From Thermus thermamylovorans (GTDB taxonomy: Bacteria > Deinococcota > Deinococci > Deinococcales > Thermaceae), in the NCBI RefSeq assembly GCF_004307015.1, contig NZ_SIJL01000009.1, forward strand, positions 7,686 to 71,685: 64,000 bases of DNA, read 5' to 3'. The translations under genes and the position numbers were made by a program. Positions 36,156 through 46,495 of this stretch are shown here, one piece after another. How positions within the stretch are numbered: the first letter of the stretch is position 1; each line of letters opens with the position of its first letter. The notes under the pieces were generated by a model. The model had not been told where the DNA came from. It was given only the letters and a program-made list of their open reading frames with translations, and made no database searches.

Positions 36156-37955
36156 TCACCCCTTCAGGGCCAGGAGGCGTTCCCGGGCTTCCTCTAGGAA
36201 AGGCTCCAGCTTGAGAGCGCGGGCGTAGGCTTCCCTGGCCACCTCCTTGTAGCCCAGCGCCTCCGCCAGTTCCCCGAGGCGCAGGAGCCCGGAGAGGGCC
36301 CGGTCCTGAAGGTAGGCCCTCTCCGCTTCCGCCCACTCCCCGTAGGGGTCGTCCCCGAAGAGGGGGCCCTTGTAGAGCTCCAAGGCCTGGCGCAGGGTCT
36401 TGAAGGCGGAAAGACCTTCCTCCAGGTCCGCTTTGCGCATGAGCTCCTCAAAGCGTTCAAAGTCCAGAAAGCGCTTTTCCGGTAGGTGCAGGCGGTAGTA
36501 CTCCCCCTCCCGCTCCACCACCCCGGGAAGGGTCTTGCGCAGGTGGTAGACCAGGGCGTAGAGCTCCTGGCGGGCTCTCTCAGGGGACAGGTCGGGGAAG
36601 AAGGTCTCCAAAAGCTCCTCCGTGTAAAGGGCCCGGTCCTTGTTGGCCAGGAGGAACTTGAAGAGGCGGTAGGCCCCGCTCCGGCCGAAGCTCTTGGGGG
36701 AAAGCTCCTGCCCCCGGTACCGTAGGCGGAAGCCCCCCAGGGCATGGACCTCCAGCTCCGGGGGGTCCTCCCTCGCCCGGGCGAAGAGCAAGGGGATGGC
36801 CAGGCGGGAAAGCCACAGGGCGGGGGCGGCGGGGCCCGTGGGAGGCTTGGGGGGACGGGCGTGGAAGAGCGTGCCCACCGCCACCACTCCCCCTTGGGCC
36901 CACAGGGGGAGGCAGATGCGGGGCCTGCCCTCGGTTTCGGGGCAAGGGGGTAAGCCGTTCTTGAGGCCCATCACCTCTCCCCGCCAGGCCGGGCAGTCCC
37001 TCATGGCGCAGGGGGGTACGAATCCCAGCTCCAGCCGCTCCCCGCTCCGGCCCACCAGCCGGACCCCCGTGGCCCCGGAAAGGCGCCTGAGCTCCCGTAA
37101 AAAGTTGTGCTGACCCTCGGAAACCTCACCCCGCTGCAGGTGGGCCCCCAGGGCAAAAAGCCCCACTTCCCCCAGGCGGGTGAGGAGGGTGTAGAGGGTG
37201 CTGGCGAAGAGGGGGCCGATGCGGGAGAGGGCTTCCAAGACCTCCTCATGGTCCGCCTCCGGGTCCCGGGAGGCCAGGTTCAAAACCCCGATGAGGCCGT
37301 GAGGCAGCTCCAGCGGGTAGCAGATGTAGGTCTGGTAACCCAGCTGCTTCACCTTCTGCCTCAGGTAGCGGGGGTCCTCCTTCAAGGCGTGGGTGTAAAG
37401 GGGCTCGCGCCTTAAGGCCACGAGGCCCGGGTAGCCCTCTCCCAGCTGGAACCAGGGTCTTTCCAGGAAGGCCTCGCGGTGGAGGCCCTCGTAGGCGGTG
37501 AGAAGCAGGTGGTGCCCCTCGGGGTCCGCCAGGAAGAGCTCGGTGGCCTCCATTCCCAGGCTCTTGCGCAGGGTGCCCAGAAAGGTTTCCAGGGCCTCGG
37601 GGAAGTGCTCGGGGCGGTCCAGGAGGTGCCGGGCAAGCCGGGAAAGCTCCAGGAGAAGGTCCGGGGGTTCCGCCCGCTCGGGGTAGAGCTCCACCAAAAA
37701 GCCCCTGTTCTCCCGGTAGCCCTGGCAGCGGAGCCGCCTCCCCTTGAGGAGGAGGGGGGTGCTGGCCCGGTAGGCCCCCCGCTTGAGCTCTCGCTGGACG
37801 GGGCAGCGGGGGCACAAGGGGCGGCCGAAGGGATCCTGTCCCTGCACCAGGGCCGCGCAGGGGAGACCATTCCCTTCCAGGCCCAAGGAGGGGTCGGCCT
37901 CGAGGACCATAGCCCGGCCCTGGGCGTCCAGCTGCAGGCGGGCGAGGGGCCGCAT
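36156..37955 (-). CDS. dnrS: DnrS-type sensor/regulator (GAF, winged helix, BTAD)
   Basis: 599 residues. An N-terminal segment (1-90) carries C33, C48, C51 and C77. A GAF domain spans about 105-260. A second GAF-like part (265-390) carries C316, C321, C338 and C348. An OmpR-like winged helix (400-490) and BTAD repeat domain (495-599) finish the chain, as in SARP activators. Two four-cysteine sets suggest redox or NO sensing through metal clusters. TACCCT (complement of 37964-37969) eight bases before the ATG is the -10. Divergent from narC. Confidence 0.87.
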   Translation of the reverse strand: MRPLARLQLDAQGRAMVLEADPSLGLEGNGLPCAALVQGQDPFGRPLCPRCPVQRELKRGAYRASTPLLLKGRRLRCQGYRENRGFLVELYPERAEPPDLLLELSRLARHLLDRPEHFPEALETFLGTLRKSLGMEATELFLADPEGHHLLLTAYEGLHREAFLERPWFQLGEGYPGLVALRREPLYTHALKEDPRYLRQKVKQLGYQTYICYPLELPHGLIGVLNLASRDPEADHEEVLEALSRIGPLFASTLYTLLTRLGEVGLFALGAHLQRGEVSEGQHNFLRELRRLSGATGVRLVGRSGERLELGFVPPCAMRDCPAWRGEVMGLKNGLPPCPETEGRPRICLPLWAQGGVVAVGTLFHARPPKPPTGPAAPALWLSRLAIPLLFARAREDPPELEVHALGGFRLRYRGQELSPKSFGRSGAYRLFKFLLANKDRALYTEELLETFFPDLSPERARQELYALVYHLRKTLPGVVEREGEYYRLHLPEKRFLDFERFEELMRKADLEEGLSAFKTLRQALELYKGPLFGDDPYGEWAEAERAYLQDRALSGLLRLGELAEALGYKEVAREAYARALKLEPFLEEARERLLALKG

Positions 37956-37980
37956 CTCCCCTCAGGGTAGGGCCAACTCC

Positions 37981-37997
37981 TAGGACAGATGTCCCTA
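37981..37997. promoter_or_regulatory. TAGGACA...TGTCCCTA motif between dnrS and narC
   Basis: TAGGACAGATGTCCCTA with flanking CC and GG extends the near-palindrome to 21 bases. Its minus strand matches the nirS-upstream motif. It is 34 bases from the dnrS start and 62 from the narC start, so it can act on both. No TGACC-type palindrome is found here. Confidence 0.6.
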
Positions 37998-38050
37998 GGG
38001 AGGTAAGTGGCCGCCAGAACCTTCCCCAACACTGGAAGCCGGAGGTGAGG

Positions 38051-38824
38051 ATGAAGGGTAGAAGGTTCCTTTCCCTAGCCCTGGCCTTCGCCTTGGGCCT
38101 GGCCCTAGCCCAGGGGGAGGCGCTTTACGGCCAGTACTGCGCTGCCTGCCACGGGGCTCAGGGCCAGGGCATCCCCGGGGCTATCCCCGGGCTTTTGGAC
38201 CACCCGTCCCTGGCCGACGAGGCCCGCTTCCTGCGGGCCGTGCGCCAGGGGATCGGGGCCATGCCCCCCCTGCCCCACGTGGCCGAGGCCCAGGCCCGGG
38301 AGATCCTGGCCTACCTGCGGGGGCTCTCCGGAGCCCCCGCCGAGGCCCCGGCCCCTCCGCCGCCCGCCTTGGCGGCGGAGGGGGATGCCGAGCTCGGCCG
38401 GGCCCTTTTCCTGGGGCAAAGGCGCTTCCAAAACGGCGGGGCCCCCTGCCAGGCCTGCCACACCGTGGCCGGGCTGGGGTTTTTAGGGGGCGGTTCCCTG
38501 GGTCAGGACCTGACCCGGGTGGCGGAGCGCCTGGGGGGAGAGGCAGGGCTTAGGGCAGTGCTGCAGAACCCCACCGCCTGGCCGGTGATGCGGGAGGCCT
38601 ACCGGGACAAGCCCCTCACCGAGGCCGAGGCCGCTGCCCTGGCCGCCTTCTTCGTCCAGGCGGCCCAGGAGACCCCCAGGCCCCCATCCCTCTACCTGGG
38701 GCGCTACCTGGTGGCGGGCCTGCTCTTCGTGGGGTTACTGCTCCTTTACCAGGCGGTCCTTTGGCAGCTGAGGCCCAAGAGCCTGGCGGAGCGCATCCGC
38801 GAGCAGCTGAGGAGGCGAGCATGA
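38051..38824 (+). CDS. narC: Dihaem cytochrome c of the nitrate reductase
   Basis: 257 residues. Signal peptide, then two c-type haem sites, CAACH near residue 34 and CQACH near residue 137, and one C-terminal transmembrane helix (about 218-238). Thermus nitrate reductase uses this extra periplasmic-facing cytochrome as a fourth subunit. ATG 38051 follows GGAGGTGAGG. Its stop overlaps the narG start by 4 bases. First gene of the operon. Confidence 0.94.
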   Translation: MKGRRFLSLALAFALGLALAQGEALYGQYCAACHGAQGQGIPGAIPGLLDHPSLADEARFLRAVRQGIGAMPPLPHVAEAQAREILAYLRGLSGAPAEAPAPPPPALAAEGDAELGRALFLGQRRFQNGGAPCQACHTVAGLGFLGGGSLGQDLTRVAERLGGEAGLRAVLQNPTAWPVMREAYRDKPLTEAEAAALAAFFVQAAQETPRPPSLYLGRYLVAGLLFVGLLLLYQAVLWQLRPKSLAERIREQLRRRA

Positions 38825-41800
38825 GGGACTGGATCAAGGAAATCGAAAGCCCGGCGGAAAGAAAGTGGGAGGAGTTCTACCGCAACCGTTTCCAGCACGA
38901 TAAGCGCGTGCGCACCACCCACGGGGTGAACTGCACCGGGTCCTGCTCCTGGGAGGTCTTCGTCAAGGACGGCGTGGTCACCTGGGAGCTGCAGGCCACG
39001 GACTACCCCAGCCTCGAGGCGGGTCTCCCCCCCTACGAGCCCCGGGGCTGCCAGCGGGGCATCAGCTTCAGCTGGTACCTCTATAGCCCCATCCGGGTGA
39101 AGTACCCCTACGCCAAGGGGGCCCTTTTGGACCTCTGGCGGGAGGCCAAGAAGCAGCACCCGGATCCCGTGGCCGCCTGGGAGGCCATCCAGAACGACCC
39201 CCACAAGCGCAAGCGCTACCAGAAGGCCCGGGGCAAGGGGGGCTTCCGCCGCGCGGGCTGGGAGGAGGTCCTGGAGCTCATCGCCGCCGCGGTGGTCTCC
39301 ACGGTGAAGCGCTACGGGCCGGACCGGGTGATCGGGTTCTCCCCCATCCCCGCCATGAGCCAGATCTCCTACGCCGCGGGTTCGCGCTTTCTTTCCCTCT
39401 TGGGCGGGGTGCCCATGAGCTTCTACGACTGGTACTGCGACCTGCCCAACGCCTCGCCGGAGATCTGGGGGGAGCAGACGGACGTCCACGAGTCCGCGGA
39501 CTGGTACAACGCCCGTTTCATCGCTGTCATGGGCTCCAACCTCAACATGACCCGCACCCCGGACACCCACTTCATCTCCGAGGTCCGCCACGCGGGGGCT
39601 AGGCTCACCGTCTTCAGCCCCGACTTCTCCCAGGTGTCCAAGTACGCCGACTGGTGGATTCCGGTGAACGCCGGCCAGGATGGGGCCTTCTGGATGGCGG
39701 TGAACCACGTCCTGCTCAAGGAGTACTACGCGGAAAGGGAGGTGCCCTACTTCCAGGACTACCTGAAGCGCTACACCGATGCCCCCTTCCTGGTGGAGCT
39801 CCGGGACGGGCGCCCAGGCCGCTACCTGCGGGCGAACCGCCTTGCGGAGTACGCCGAGGAGGAAAACGGGGACTTCAAGCTTCTCTTGTGGGACGAGGCC
39901 AAGGGCCCCAGGATGCCCATGGGCACCCTCGGCTTCCGCTGGCAGAAGGCAAAGGGCCAGTGGAACCTGAAGCTGGAGGACCCCAGGACCGGGGAGCCCC
40001 TCTCCCCCCATCTCACCCTCCTCGGGGTGGAGGACGAGGTAGCCCTGGTGGAGTTCGACGACTTCGCCTCGGACCGGAAGCTCCGGCGGGGCGTGCCCGT
40101 GAAGTACGTGGTCACCAAGGAGGGAGAACGGGTGGCGGTGACCACGGTCTTCGACCTCCTCATGGCCCAGTTCGGGGTGAGCCGGGGCCTTCCGGGGGAC
40201 TACCCTAAGGGCTACGAGGACGACCTCCCCTACACCCCCGCCTGGCAGGAGAAGTGGACCGGGATCCACCGGGACACCCTCCTCACCTACGCCCGGGCCT
40301 GGGGGGAAAACGGCCTCAAGACGGGGGGGAAGAACCTCATCATCATCGGGGCGGGCATCAACCACTGGTACCACAACAACCTGATGTACCGGGCGGGGAT
40401 CGTGGCCCTCATGCTCACGGGGAGCGTGGGGGTGAACGGCGGGGGCCTGGCCCACTACGTGGGCCAGGAGAAGGTGGCCAACCAGGCCTCCTGGGCCCCC
40501 ATCGCCTTCGGGGCCGACTGGGGCTACCCCCCCAGGCAGCAGAACACCCCGAGCTTCCACTACGTCCACTCGGACCAGTGGCGCTACGAGCGGGGTTTTT
40601 CCGCTTACGACAAGACGGCCCAGGGGCTTTCTGACCACACTATCGACCACCAGGTGCGGGCGGTGCGCAAGGGGTGGCTCCCCTTCTTCCCCCAGTTCAA
40701 CAAGAGCCCCTTGCAGCTGGTGCAGGAAGCCGAGGCCAAGGGGGCCAAGACCGAGGCGGAGATCGTGGGGTATGTGGTGGAGGCCCTGAAGCGGGGGGAG
40801 CTCAGGTTCGCCGTAGAAGACCCCGACGCCCCCGAGAACTGGCCCCGGGTCTGGTTCATCTGGCGGGGCAACGCCATCGGCACCAGCGCCAAGGGGCACG
40901 AGTTCTTCATGCGCCACTACCTGGGCACCCACAGCACCGCCACCGCCGAGGAGCGGGCGGAGGGGCACGTCCAGGAAGTGGTCTACCGCAAGCCGGCCCC
41001 CGAGGGGAAGCTGGACCTGGTGGTGGACCTCAACTTCCGCATGGACACCAGCGCCCTCTACTCCGATATCGTCCTGCCCGCCGCCACCTGGTACGAGAAG
41101 GACGACCTGAACACCACCGACCTCCACACCTTCATCAACCCCCTGCAGGCCGCCGTCCCCCCCGCCTGGGAGTCCAGGCACGACTGGGAGATCTACAAGG
41201 CCATCGCCAAGAAGGTGTCGGAGCTGGCCAAGGTCCACCTGCCCAAGCCCGTCAAGGACATCGTCATGATTCCTCTGCAGCACGACACCCCGGACGAGCT
41301 GGCCCAGACGGAGGACCGGGACTGGAAGAAAGGGGAAGCGGAGCCCATCCCCGGCAAGACCATGCCCAAGTTCCGGGTGGTGGAGCGGGACTACACCCAG
41401 CTCTACGAGAAGATGGTCACCCTGGGGCCCGCGGTGGAGAGGAACGGGGTGGGAATGCACGGGCTTGCCATCCCCGTGGAGGACTTCTACCGGGAGCTTG
41501 CCGAGCGCCAGCCCCGGCTTTTCCAGGGGGAGAAGCGGCCGAGCCTCGAGGAGGCCCGGGAGGTGGCCGAGGCCATCCTCTTCCTGGACCCGGTGTCCAA
41601 CGGGGAACTGGCCTACCGGGCCTTCCTGGACGAGGAGAAAAAGACCGGCGTCAAGCTCACCGACCTGGCCGAGGGGAGCCGCCACGCGCGCATCTCCTTC
41701 AAGGACATCGTGGCCCAGCCCCGCAGGATGCTTACCACCCCTACCTGGAGCGCCATCATCAACCACGGCCGGGCCTACAGCCCCTACACCCTCAACGTGG

Positions 41801-42411
41801 AGCGCCTCATTCCCTGGCGGACGCTTACGGGCAGGCAGCACTTCTACCTGGACCACCCCAACTACCTGGCCTTTGGCGAACACCTCCCCACCTACAAGCC
41901 AAGGCCCGAGGTCCACATGCTCCAGGAGACGGAGAGGAGCTCCCAAGAGGCCAGCGGCAAGCTCATGAACTACATCACCCCCCACGGGAAGTGGTCCATC
42001 CACTCCACCTACTCGGAAAACCACCGCATGATGACCCTCTCCCGGGGCGGGTACCCCGTCTGGCTCAACGATAAGGACGCCGCCGAGCTGGGCATTAAGG
42101 ACAACGACTGGGTGGAGCTTTTCAACGACAACGGGGTCTTCGTGCAGCGGGCCATCGTCTCCGCCCGCATCCCCCGGGGCACGGTCTTCGTCTACCACGC
42201 CACCGAGCGCACCGTGGGCATCCCCAAAAGCCCCTTAAGGGGCAAGCGGGCAGGGATGAACAACTCCATCACCCGCGCCAGGCTCAAGCCCGTGCTCATG
42301 TCCGGCGGCTACGCCCAGTTCACCTACGCCTTCAACTACTGGGGGCCGGTGGGGGTGAACCGGGACACCTGGGTCTACGTGCGCAAGCTGGAGACCCCGC
42401 CGGAGTGGTAA
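38821..42411 (+). CDS. narG: Respiratory nitrate reductase, catalytic alpha subunit
   Basis: 1196-residue molybdoenzyme that reduces nitrate to nitrite on the inner side of the membrane. The 4Fe-4S FS0 motif is H34-x3-C38-x3-C42-x34-C77, identical in spacing to E. coli NarG. The aspartate that binds molybdenum is in [13 protein letters not shown]. The bis-MGD binding regions follow through the chain. ATG 38821 is within the narC stop. The gene lacks a Tat signal, as is normal for NarG. Confidence 0.97.
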   Translation: MRDWIKEIESPAERKWEEFYRNRFQHDKRVRTTHGVNCTGSCSWEVFVKDGVVTWELQATDYPSLEAGLPPYEPRGCQRGISFSWYLYSPIRVKYPYAKGALLDLWREAKKQHPDPVAAWEAIQNDPHKRKRYQKARGKGGFRRAGWEEVLELIAAAVVSTVKRYGPDRVIGFSPIPAMSQISYAAGSRFLSLLGGVPMSFYDWYCDLPNASPEIWGEQTDVHESADWYNARFIAVMGSNLNMTRTPDTHFISEVRHAGARLTVFSPDFSQVSKYADWWIPVNAGQDGAFWMAVNHVLLKEYYAEREVPYFQDYLKRYTDAPFLVELRDGRPGRYLRANRLAEYAEEENGDFKLLLWDEAKGPRMPMGTLGFRWQKAKGQWNLKLEDPRTGEPLSPHLTLLGVEDEVALVEFDDFASDRKLRRGVPVKYVVTKEGERVAVTTVFDLLMAQFGVSRGLPGDYPKGYEDDLPYTPAWQEKWTGIHRDTLLTYARAWGENGLKTGGKNLIIIGAGINHWYHNNLMYRAGIVALMLTGSVGVNGGGLAHYVGQEKVANQASWAPIAFGADWGYPPRQQNTPSFHYVHSDQWRYERGFSAYDKTAQGLSDHTIDHQVRAVRKGWLPFFPQFNKSPLQLVQEAEAKGAKTEAEIVGYVVEALKRGELRFAVEDPDAPENWPRVWFIWRGNAIGTSAKGHEFFMRHYLGTHSTATAEERAEGHVQEVVYRKPAPEGKLDLVVDLNFRMDTSALYSDIVLPAATWYEKDDLNTTDLHTFINPLQAAVPPAWESRHDWEIYKAIAKKVSELAKVHLPKPVKDIVMIPLQHDTPDELAQTEDRDWKKGEAEPIPGKTMPKFRVVERDYTQLYEKMVTLGPAVERNGVGMHGLAIPVEDFYRELAERQPRLFQGEKRPSLEEAREVAEAILFLDPVSNGELAYRAFLDEEKKTGVKLTDLAEGSRHARISFKDIVAQPRRMLTTPTWSAIINHGRAYSPYTLNVERLIPWRTLTGRQHFYLDHPNYLAFGEHLPTYKPRPEVHMLQETERSSQEASGKLMNYITPHGKWSIHSTYSENHRMMTLSRGGYPVWLNDKDAAELGIKDNDWVELFNDNGVFVQRAIVSARIPRGTVFVYHATERTVGIPKSPLRGKRAGMNNSITRARLKPVLMSGGYAQFTYAFNYWGPVGVNRDTWVYVRKLETPPEW

Positions 42412-42423
42412 AGGAGGAAGCCC

Positions 42424-43956
42424 ATGAAGGTTAGAGCCCACGTGTCCATGCTCTTCCACCTGGACAAGTGCATCGGCTGCCACACCTGCTCCATCGCCTG
42501 CAAGAACCTCTGGACCGACCGCAAGGGCGCGGAGTACATGTGGTGGAACAACGTGGAAACCCGCCCCGGGTCCGGCTACCCCACGGGCTGGGAGGACCAG
42601 GAGCGCTTTAGGGGGGGCTGGGCCTACAAGGACGGCCACCTGGATCTCCGCCTCCACTCCCGGGCCCAGGGGCTTTTCCGCCTCTTCTTCAACCCCGCCC
42701 TGCCCTCCTTGGACGACTACTACGAGCCCTTCACCTTCCGCTACTCGGACCTGTTCACCGCTCCCGAGGGGGAGGACCAGCCCACGGCCATCCCCATTTC
42801 CATGGTCACCGGGGAGCCCATGACCCCCGAGACCGGTCCCAACTGGGACGACGACCTGGGGGGAAGCCCCCTCTACGCCAAAAACGACCCCAACCTGAAG
42901 GCCCTGGACCCCGAGGTGCGGGCCCAACTGGAGGAGATCGAAGGGGTGGTCTTCCAGTACCTGCCCCGGATCTGCAACCACTGCTTGAACCCCTCCTGCC
43001 TGGCCGCCTGCCCCTCGGGGGCCATCTACAAGCGGGCGGAGGACGGGGTGGTCCTGGTCAACGAGAACAAGTGCAAGGCCTGGCGCATGTGCGTGGCCGC
43101 CTGCCCCTACAAGAAGGTCTACTACAACTGGGCCACGGGGAAGAGCGAGAAGTGCATCCTCTGCTTCCCCCGCCTGGAGACGGGCCAGGCCCCCGCCTGC
43201 GCCCACTCCTGCGTGGGGCGCATCCGCTACATGGGGGTCTTGCTCTACGACGCCGACCGCATCCCCGAGGCGGCCATGGTGCCGGACGAGGAGCTGGTGG
43301 CGTCCCAGCTCTCCCTCATCCTGGACCCCTTTGACCCGGAGGTGATCGCCGCCGCTAAAGCCGAGGGGATCGACGACGGCTGGATTCAGGCCGCCCAGAA
43401 CTCTCCCCTTTACAAGTTCGTGAAGGTTTGGCGGCTGGCCCTCCCCCACCATCCCGAGTACCGCACCCTGGCCATGATGTTCTACGTCCCGCCCCTTTCC
43501 CCGGTGGTGGCCACGGTGGAGAAGGCCCTTAGGGGCGGCCAGGAGCGGGAGTTGCTCCGCCTGGACCTTCCCGAGACCGATCTGGACTTTGAGCTTTACG
43601 AGGGCCTGGAGAAGGCCCGCCTGCCCGTGAAGTACCTGGCGAACCTCTTCGCCGCCGGCAACGAGGCCGTGGTCGTACCCATCCTCAAGAAGATGCTGGC
43701 GGTGCGCATCCTGAAGCGGCAGGAGAGCCTCGAGGGCCAGCCCACCGAGAAGGCCCTGAAGGTTTTAGCGGATGCCGGCCTCACCCTGGAGGAGGCCGAG
43801 GCCATCTACCGCCTCACCACCCTGCCCACCCTGGAGGAGCGCTTCGTCCTGCCCCCCTACCACCGGGAGATGGCCGCTGAGGTCTGGAAGGATCCCCTGG
43901 CCGCCAAGGGCGAGGCGGGTTTCGGCTACATCCAGCCCCCCTTGAGGGGCGAGTAG
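42424..43956 (+). CDS. narH: Respiratory nitrate reductase, beta subunit
   Basis: 510 residues. Four cysteine groups hold three 4Fe-4S clusters and one 3Fe-4S cluster: CIGCHTCSIACK, CNHCLNPSCLAACP, CKAWRMCVAACP (tryptophan in place of the second cysteine marks the 3Fe-4S site) and the group starting CILCFPR. It carries electrons from NarI haems to NarG. AGGAGG five bases before the ATG. Twelve bases after narG. Confidence 0.97.
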   Translation: MKVRAHVSMLFHLDKCIGCHTCSIACKNLWTDRKGAEYMWWNNVETRPGSGYPTGWEDQERFRGGWAYKDGHLDLRLHSRAQGLFRLFFNPALPSLDDYYEPFTFRYSDLFTAPEGEDQPTAIPISMVTGEPMTPETGPNWDDDLGGSPLYAKNDPNLKALDPEVRAQLEEIEGVVFQYLPRICNHCLNPSCLAACPSGAIYKRAEDGVVLVNENKCKAWRMCVAACPYKKVYYNWATGKSEKCILCFPRLETGQAPACAHSCVGRIRYMGVLLYDADRIPEAAMVPDEELVASQLSLILDPFDPEVIAAAKAEGIDDGWIQAAQNSPLYKFVKVWRLALPHHPEYRTLAMMFYVPPLSPVVATVEKALRGGQERELLRLDLPETDLDFELYEGLEKARLPVKYLANLFAAGNEAVVVPILKKMLAVRILKRQESLEGQPTEKALKVLADAGLTLEEAEAIYRLTTLPTLEERFVLPPYHREMAAEVWKDPLAAKGEAGFGYIQPPLRGE

Positions 43957-43966
43957 GAGGGAGGCC

Positions 43967-44479
43967 ATGGTCAACCCTACCCTCTTGGAAACCCTGGCCT
44001 TGGCCCTGGACTACCCTCTGCCTGGCCGCCTGGAGGAGCTGTGGCGGCGCTGGATCGAGTGCCCTAGGGGCCCTGCCAAGCAGAAGCTGGAGCGCTTTTT
44101 GCGCCAGGTGGAGGAGCTCCCCTTGGGGGAGTGGGAGGAGCTTTACACCCGCACCCTGGACCTGACCCCCACCACCGCTCCCTACGTGGGCTTCGCCGTC
44201 TACGGGGAGAGCTACCAGCGGGGGGAGCTTCTGGCCGCCTTGGTGCGGGCCTACCGGGAGCTGGGCCTGGACCCGGGCAGCGAGCTCCCCGACCACCTGG
44301 CCAACGTTCTCCGCTACCTGGCCCGCGCGGAAGCGCCCTTGCCGGAGCTTTTGGAGATTCTCCCCCGGGCCCTCAAGGAGATGCACAAGACCCTAAAGAC
44401 CCTGGACGCCAAGAACCCCTACCTCCTGGTCCTGGAAGGGGCCCAGGAGGCGGTGCAAGGGGTCTTAACCAGGAGGTGA
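43967..44479 (+). CDS. narJ: Nitrate reductase assembly chaperone
   Basis: 170-residue helical chaperone of the TorD/NarJ type that keeps apo-NarG soluble and helps insert the molybdenum cofactor before the complex docks to the membrane. Recognisable by LALALDYPLPGRLEEL and the helix pair around FLRQVEELPLGEWEELYTRTLDL. Not part of the final complex. GGAGGG is upstream; ten bases from narH. Confidence 0.92.
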   Translation: MVNPTLLETLALALDYPLPGRLEELWRRWIECPRGPAKQKLERFLRQVEELPLGEWEELYTRTLDLTPTTAPYVGFAVYGESYQRGELLAALVRAYRELGLDPGSELPDHLANVLRYLARAEAPLPELLEILPRALKEMHKTLKTLDAKNPYLLVLEGAQEAVQGVLTRR

Positions 44480-44482
44480 AGG

Positions 44483-45160
44483 ATGAGCTGGAACGCCCTT
44501 CTCTTCGGCGTCTTCCCCTACATCGCCCTCACCCTGGCGGTGGCGGTCACCGCCTACCGCATGATCTACCGGCCCTTCTCGGTCTCGGCCCAGTCCAGCC
44601 AGTTTCTGGAACAAAGGCAGCTCTTTTTCGGCTCCGTGGCCCTGCACTGGGGGCTCGTGCTGGTCCTCCTGGGGCACCTCTTGGGCCTCCTTCTCCCCCA
44701 GGGCCTCCTCCTCTGGAACGCGGTGCCGGTGAGGCTCTACCTCCTGCAGATCACGGGGTTCGGCCTGGGGCTTTGGGCCCTGGTGGGCGTCTGGGTCCTC
44801 TTAAGCCGGAGGATCAGCAACCCCCGGGTGCGGGCCGCCTCTACCCCCATGGACTACGCGGTTTTGCTACTTCTCCTGCTCTCCATCCTTTCCGGCCTTC
44901 TCACCGCCCTCCTTTACCGCTACGGCACCTTCTGGTTCCCCGCGGTCATGACCCCCTACCTCTGGTCGGTCCTTACCCTGCAGCCCAGGCCGGAGCTCCT
45001 GGCCGACCTTCCCTTCTGGATTCAGCTCCACGTCTTCAGCTTCTGGGCCCTCTTGGCCGCTTTCCCCTTCTCCCGGCTGGTTCACATCATCACCGTGCCC
45101 CTGGGTTACCTCTTTAGGCCCTGGCAGATCGTGGTCTGGATCCGCAAGCAGGCGAGGTGA
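44483..45160 (+). CDS. narI: Nitrate reductase, membrane cytochrome b subunit
   Basis: 225 residues, five helices. It oxidises menaquinol and passes electrons through two b haems to NarH. Haem ligands H55 and H65 lie in helix 2 (LHWGLVLVLLGH) and two histidines in helix 5 (QLHVFSFWALL and FSRLVH), the same spacing as in E. coli NarI. AGGAGG lies upstream, in the narJ stop region, three bases from its end. Confidence 0.95.
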   Translation: MSWNALLFGVFPYIALTLAVAVTAYRMIYRPFSVSAQSSQFLEQRQLFFGSVALHWGLVLVLLGHLLGLLLPQGLLLWNAVPVRLYLLQITGFGLGLWALVGVWVLLSRRISNPRVRAASTPMDYAVLLLLLLSILSGLLTALLYRYGTFWFPAVMTPYLWSVLTLQPRPELLADLPFWIQLHVFSFWALLAAFPFSRLVHIITVPLGYLFRPWQIVVWIRKQAR

Positions 45161-45163
45161 GCC

Positions 45164-46495
45164 ATGGTGCAAGACCCCAAGCAGCTGGAGCGGGAGCGGC
45201 CCGAGAGGCTTAAGGTCCTCTGGCTTTCCACCATCGGCTTCACCGTGATGTTCGCCGTGTGGCTGATGTTCGGGGTGCTGGGGGTCCCTATCCGCCAGGA
45301 GTTCGGCCTAACGGATGTCCAGCTCTCCTGGCTCTCGGCGGTGGCCATCCTGAACGGCTCCCTCTGGCGGATGTTCACGGGCATCCTCGCCGACCGCTAC
45401 GGGGGGCGGCTCGTCTTCACCCTCATGCTCTTCTTCACCGCCATCCCCGCCTACCTGGTCTCCCGGGCGGGGAGCTACGAGGAGCTCCTCCTCTACGCCT
45501 TCCTGGTGGGCTTCGCGGGGAACGCCTTCAGCGTGGGCATCGCCTGGAACTCCGCCTGGTTCCCCAAGGAGCAGCAGGGCTTTGCCCTGGGCCTCTTCGG
45601 GGCGGGGAACGTGGGGGCCAGCGTCACCAAGTTCATCGGCCCGGCCCTCATCGCCAGCGTCCCCGCCGCCGGGTACCTGGGGGGGCTCATCCCGGGGGGC
45701 TGGCGCTTCATCCCCTTCCTCTACGCGGTGCTCCTGGTCCTGATGGGCTTGGTCATGTGGTTCGGCACCCCTAAAAACGACAAGGTGCCGGGGCAAGGCC
45801 GGGCCCTTCTGGACATGCTGAGACCCTTAAGGCACATCCGCGTCTGGCGCTTCAGCCTCTACTACGTGGTGGTCTTCGGGGCCTATGTGGCCTTGAGCGC
45901 CTGGCTGCCCAAGTACTACGTGGACGTCTTCGGCCTACCCCTCCACCAGGCCGCCCTCCTCACCGCCCTCTACATCTTCCCTGCAAGCCTCCTAAGGCCC
46001 CTCGGGGGCTACTTCTCCGACCGCTTCGGGGCCCGGCGGGTCATGTACTGGACCTTCTGGAGCATCCTCATCCCCTCGGGCATCCTCATGATGCCCGAGG
46101 GGCACATCGTCCTCTATACCCAAGGGGGCACCCGCGAGGTCATGCAGTTCACCATGAGCGTCTGGCTCTTCACCCTCCTGGTCTTCCTCATCGGCATCGG
46201 CATGGGCATCGGCAAGGCCGCGGTCTACAAGCACATCCCCACCTACTTCCCCAAGGACGTGGGGGCGGTGGGGGGGCTGGTGGGGATGCTGGGGGCTTTG
46301 GGGGGCTTTTTCCTCCCGCCCCTCTTCGCCTACGCCCAGGCCTGGACCGGCCTGCCCCAGATGACCTTCTTCGTCCTCTTCCTCCTTACCGCGGTGAGCT
46401 TCCTCTGGATGCACCTTACCGTTCTCCAGCTTCTGCAACAGGAGGCCAAGCACCTCAAGAACGACTTTGAGCTGAAAGGAGACCGTCCGTCATGA
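45164..46495 (+). CDS. narK: Nitrate/nitrite MFS transporter, NarK type
   Basis: 443 residues, 12 helices. Contains the NarK-family signatures GFAGNAFSVGIAWNSAWFP, GAGNVGAS and GIGKAAVYKHIP, which include the conserved glycine-rich nitrate signature segments. It probably imports nitrate or exports nitrite. Three bases after narI; the 3' end overlaps the second transporter gene by 4 bases (ATGA). Confidence 0.93.
   Translation: MVQDPKQLERERPERLKVLWLSTIGFTVMFAVWLMFGVLGVPIRQEFGLTDVQLSWLSAVAILNGSLWRMFTGILADRYGGRLVFTLMLFFTAIPAYLVSRAGSYEELLLYAFLVGFAGNAFSVGIAWNSAWFPKEQQGFALGLFGAGNVGASVTKFIGPALIASVPAAGYLGGLIPGGWRFIPFLYAVLLVLMGLVMWFGTPKNDKVPGQGRALLDMLRPLRHIRVWRFSLYYVVVFGAYVALSAWLPKYYVDVFGLPLHQAALLTALYIFPASLLRPLGGYFSDRFGARRVMYWTFWSILIPSGILMMPEGHIVLYTQGGTREVMQFTMSVWLFTLLVFLIGIGMGIGKAAVYKHIPTYFPKDVGAVGGLVGMLGALGGFFLPPLFAYAQAWTGLPQMTFFVLFLLTAVSFLWMHLTVLQLLQQEAKHLKNDFELKGDRPS

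Noticed and set aside
38746-42198. 1150-residue open frame antisense to narG
   Set aside because: narG matches its family over its full length, including all cluster motifs; the antisense frame is open only because of GC-rich third positions and has no recognisable domain.
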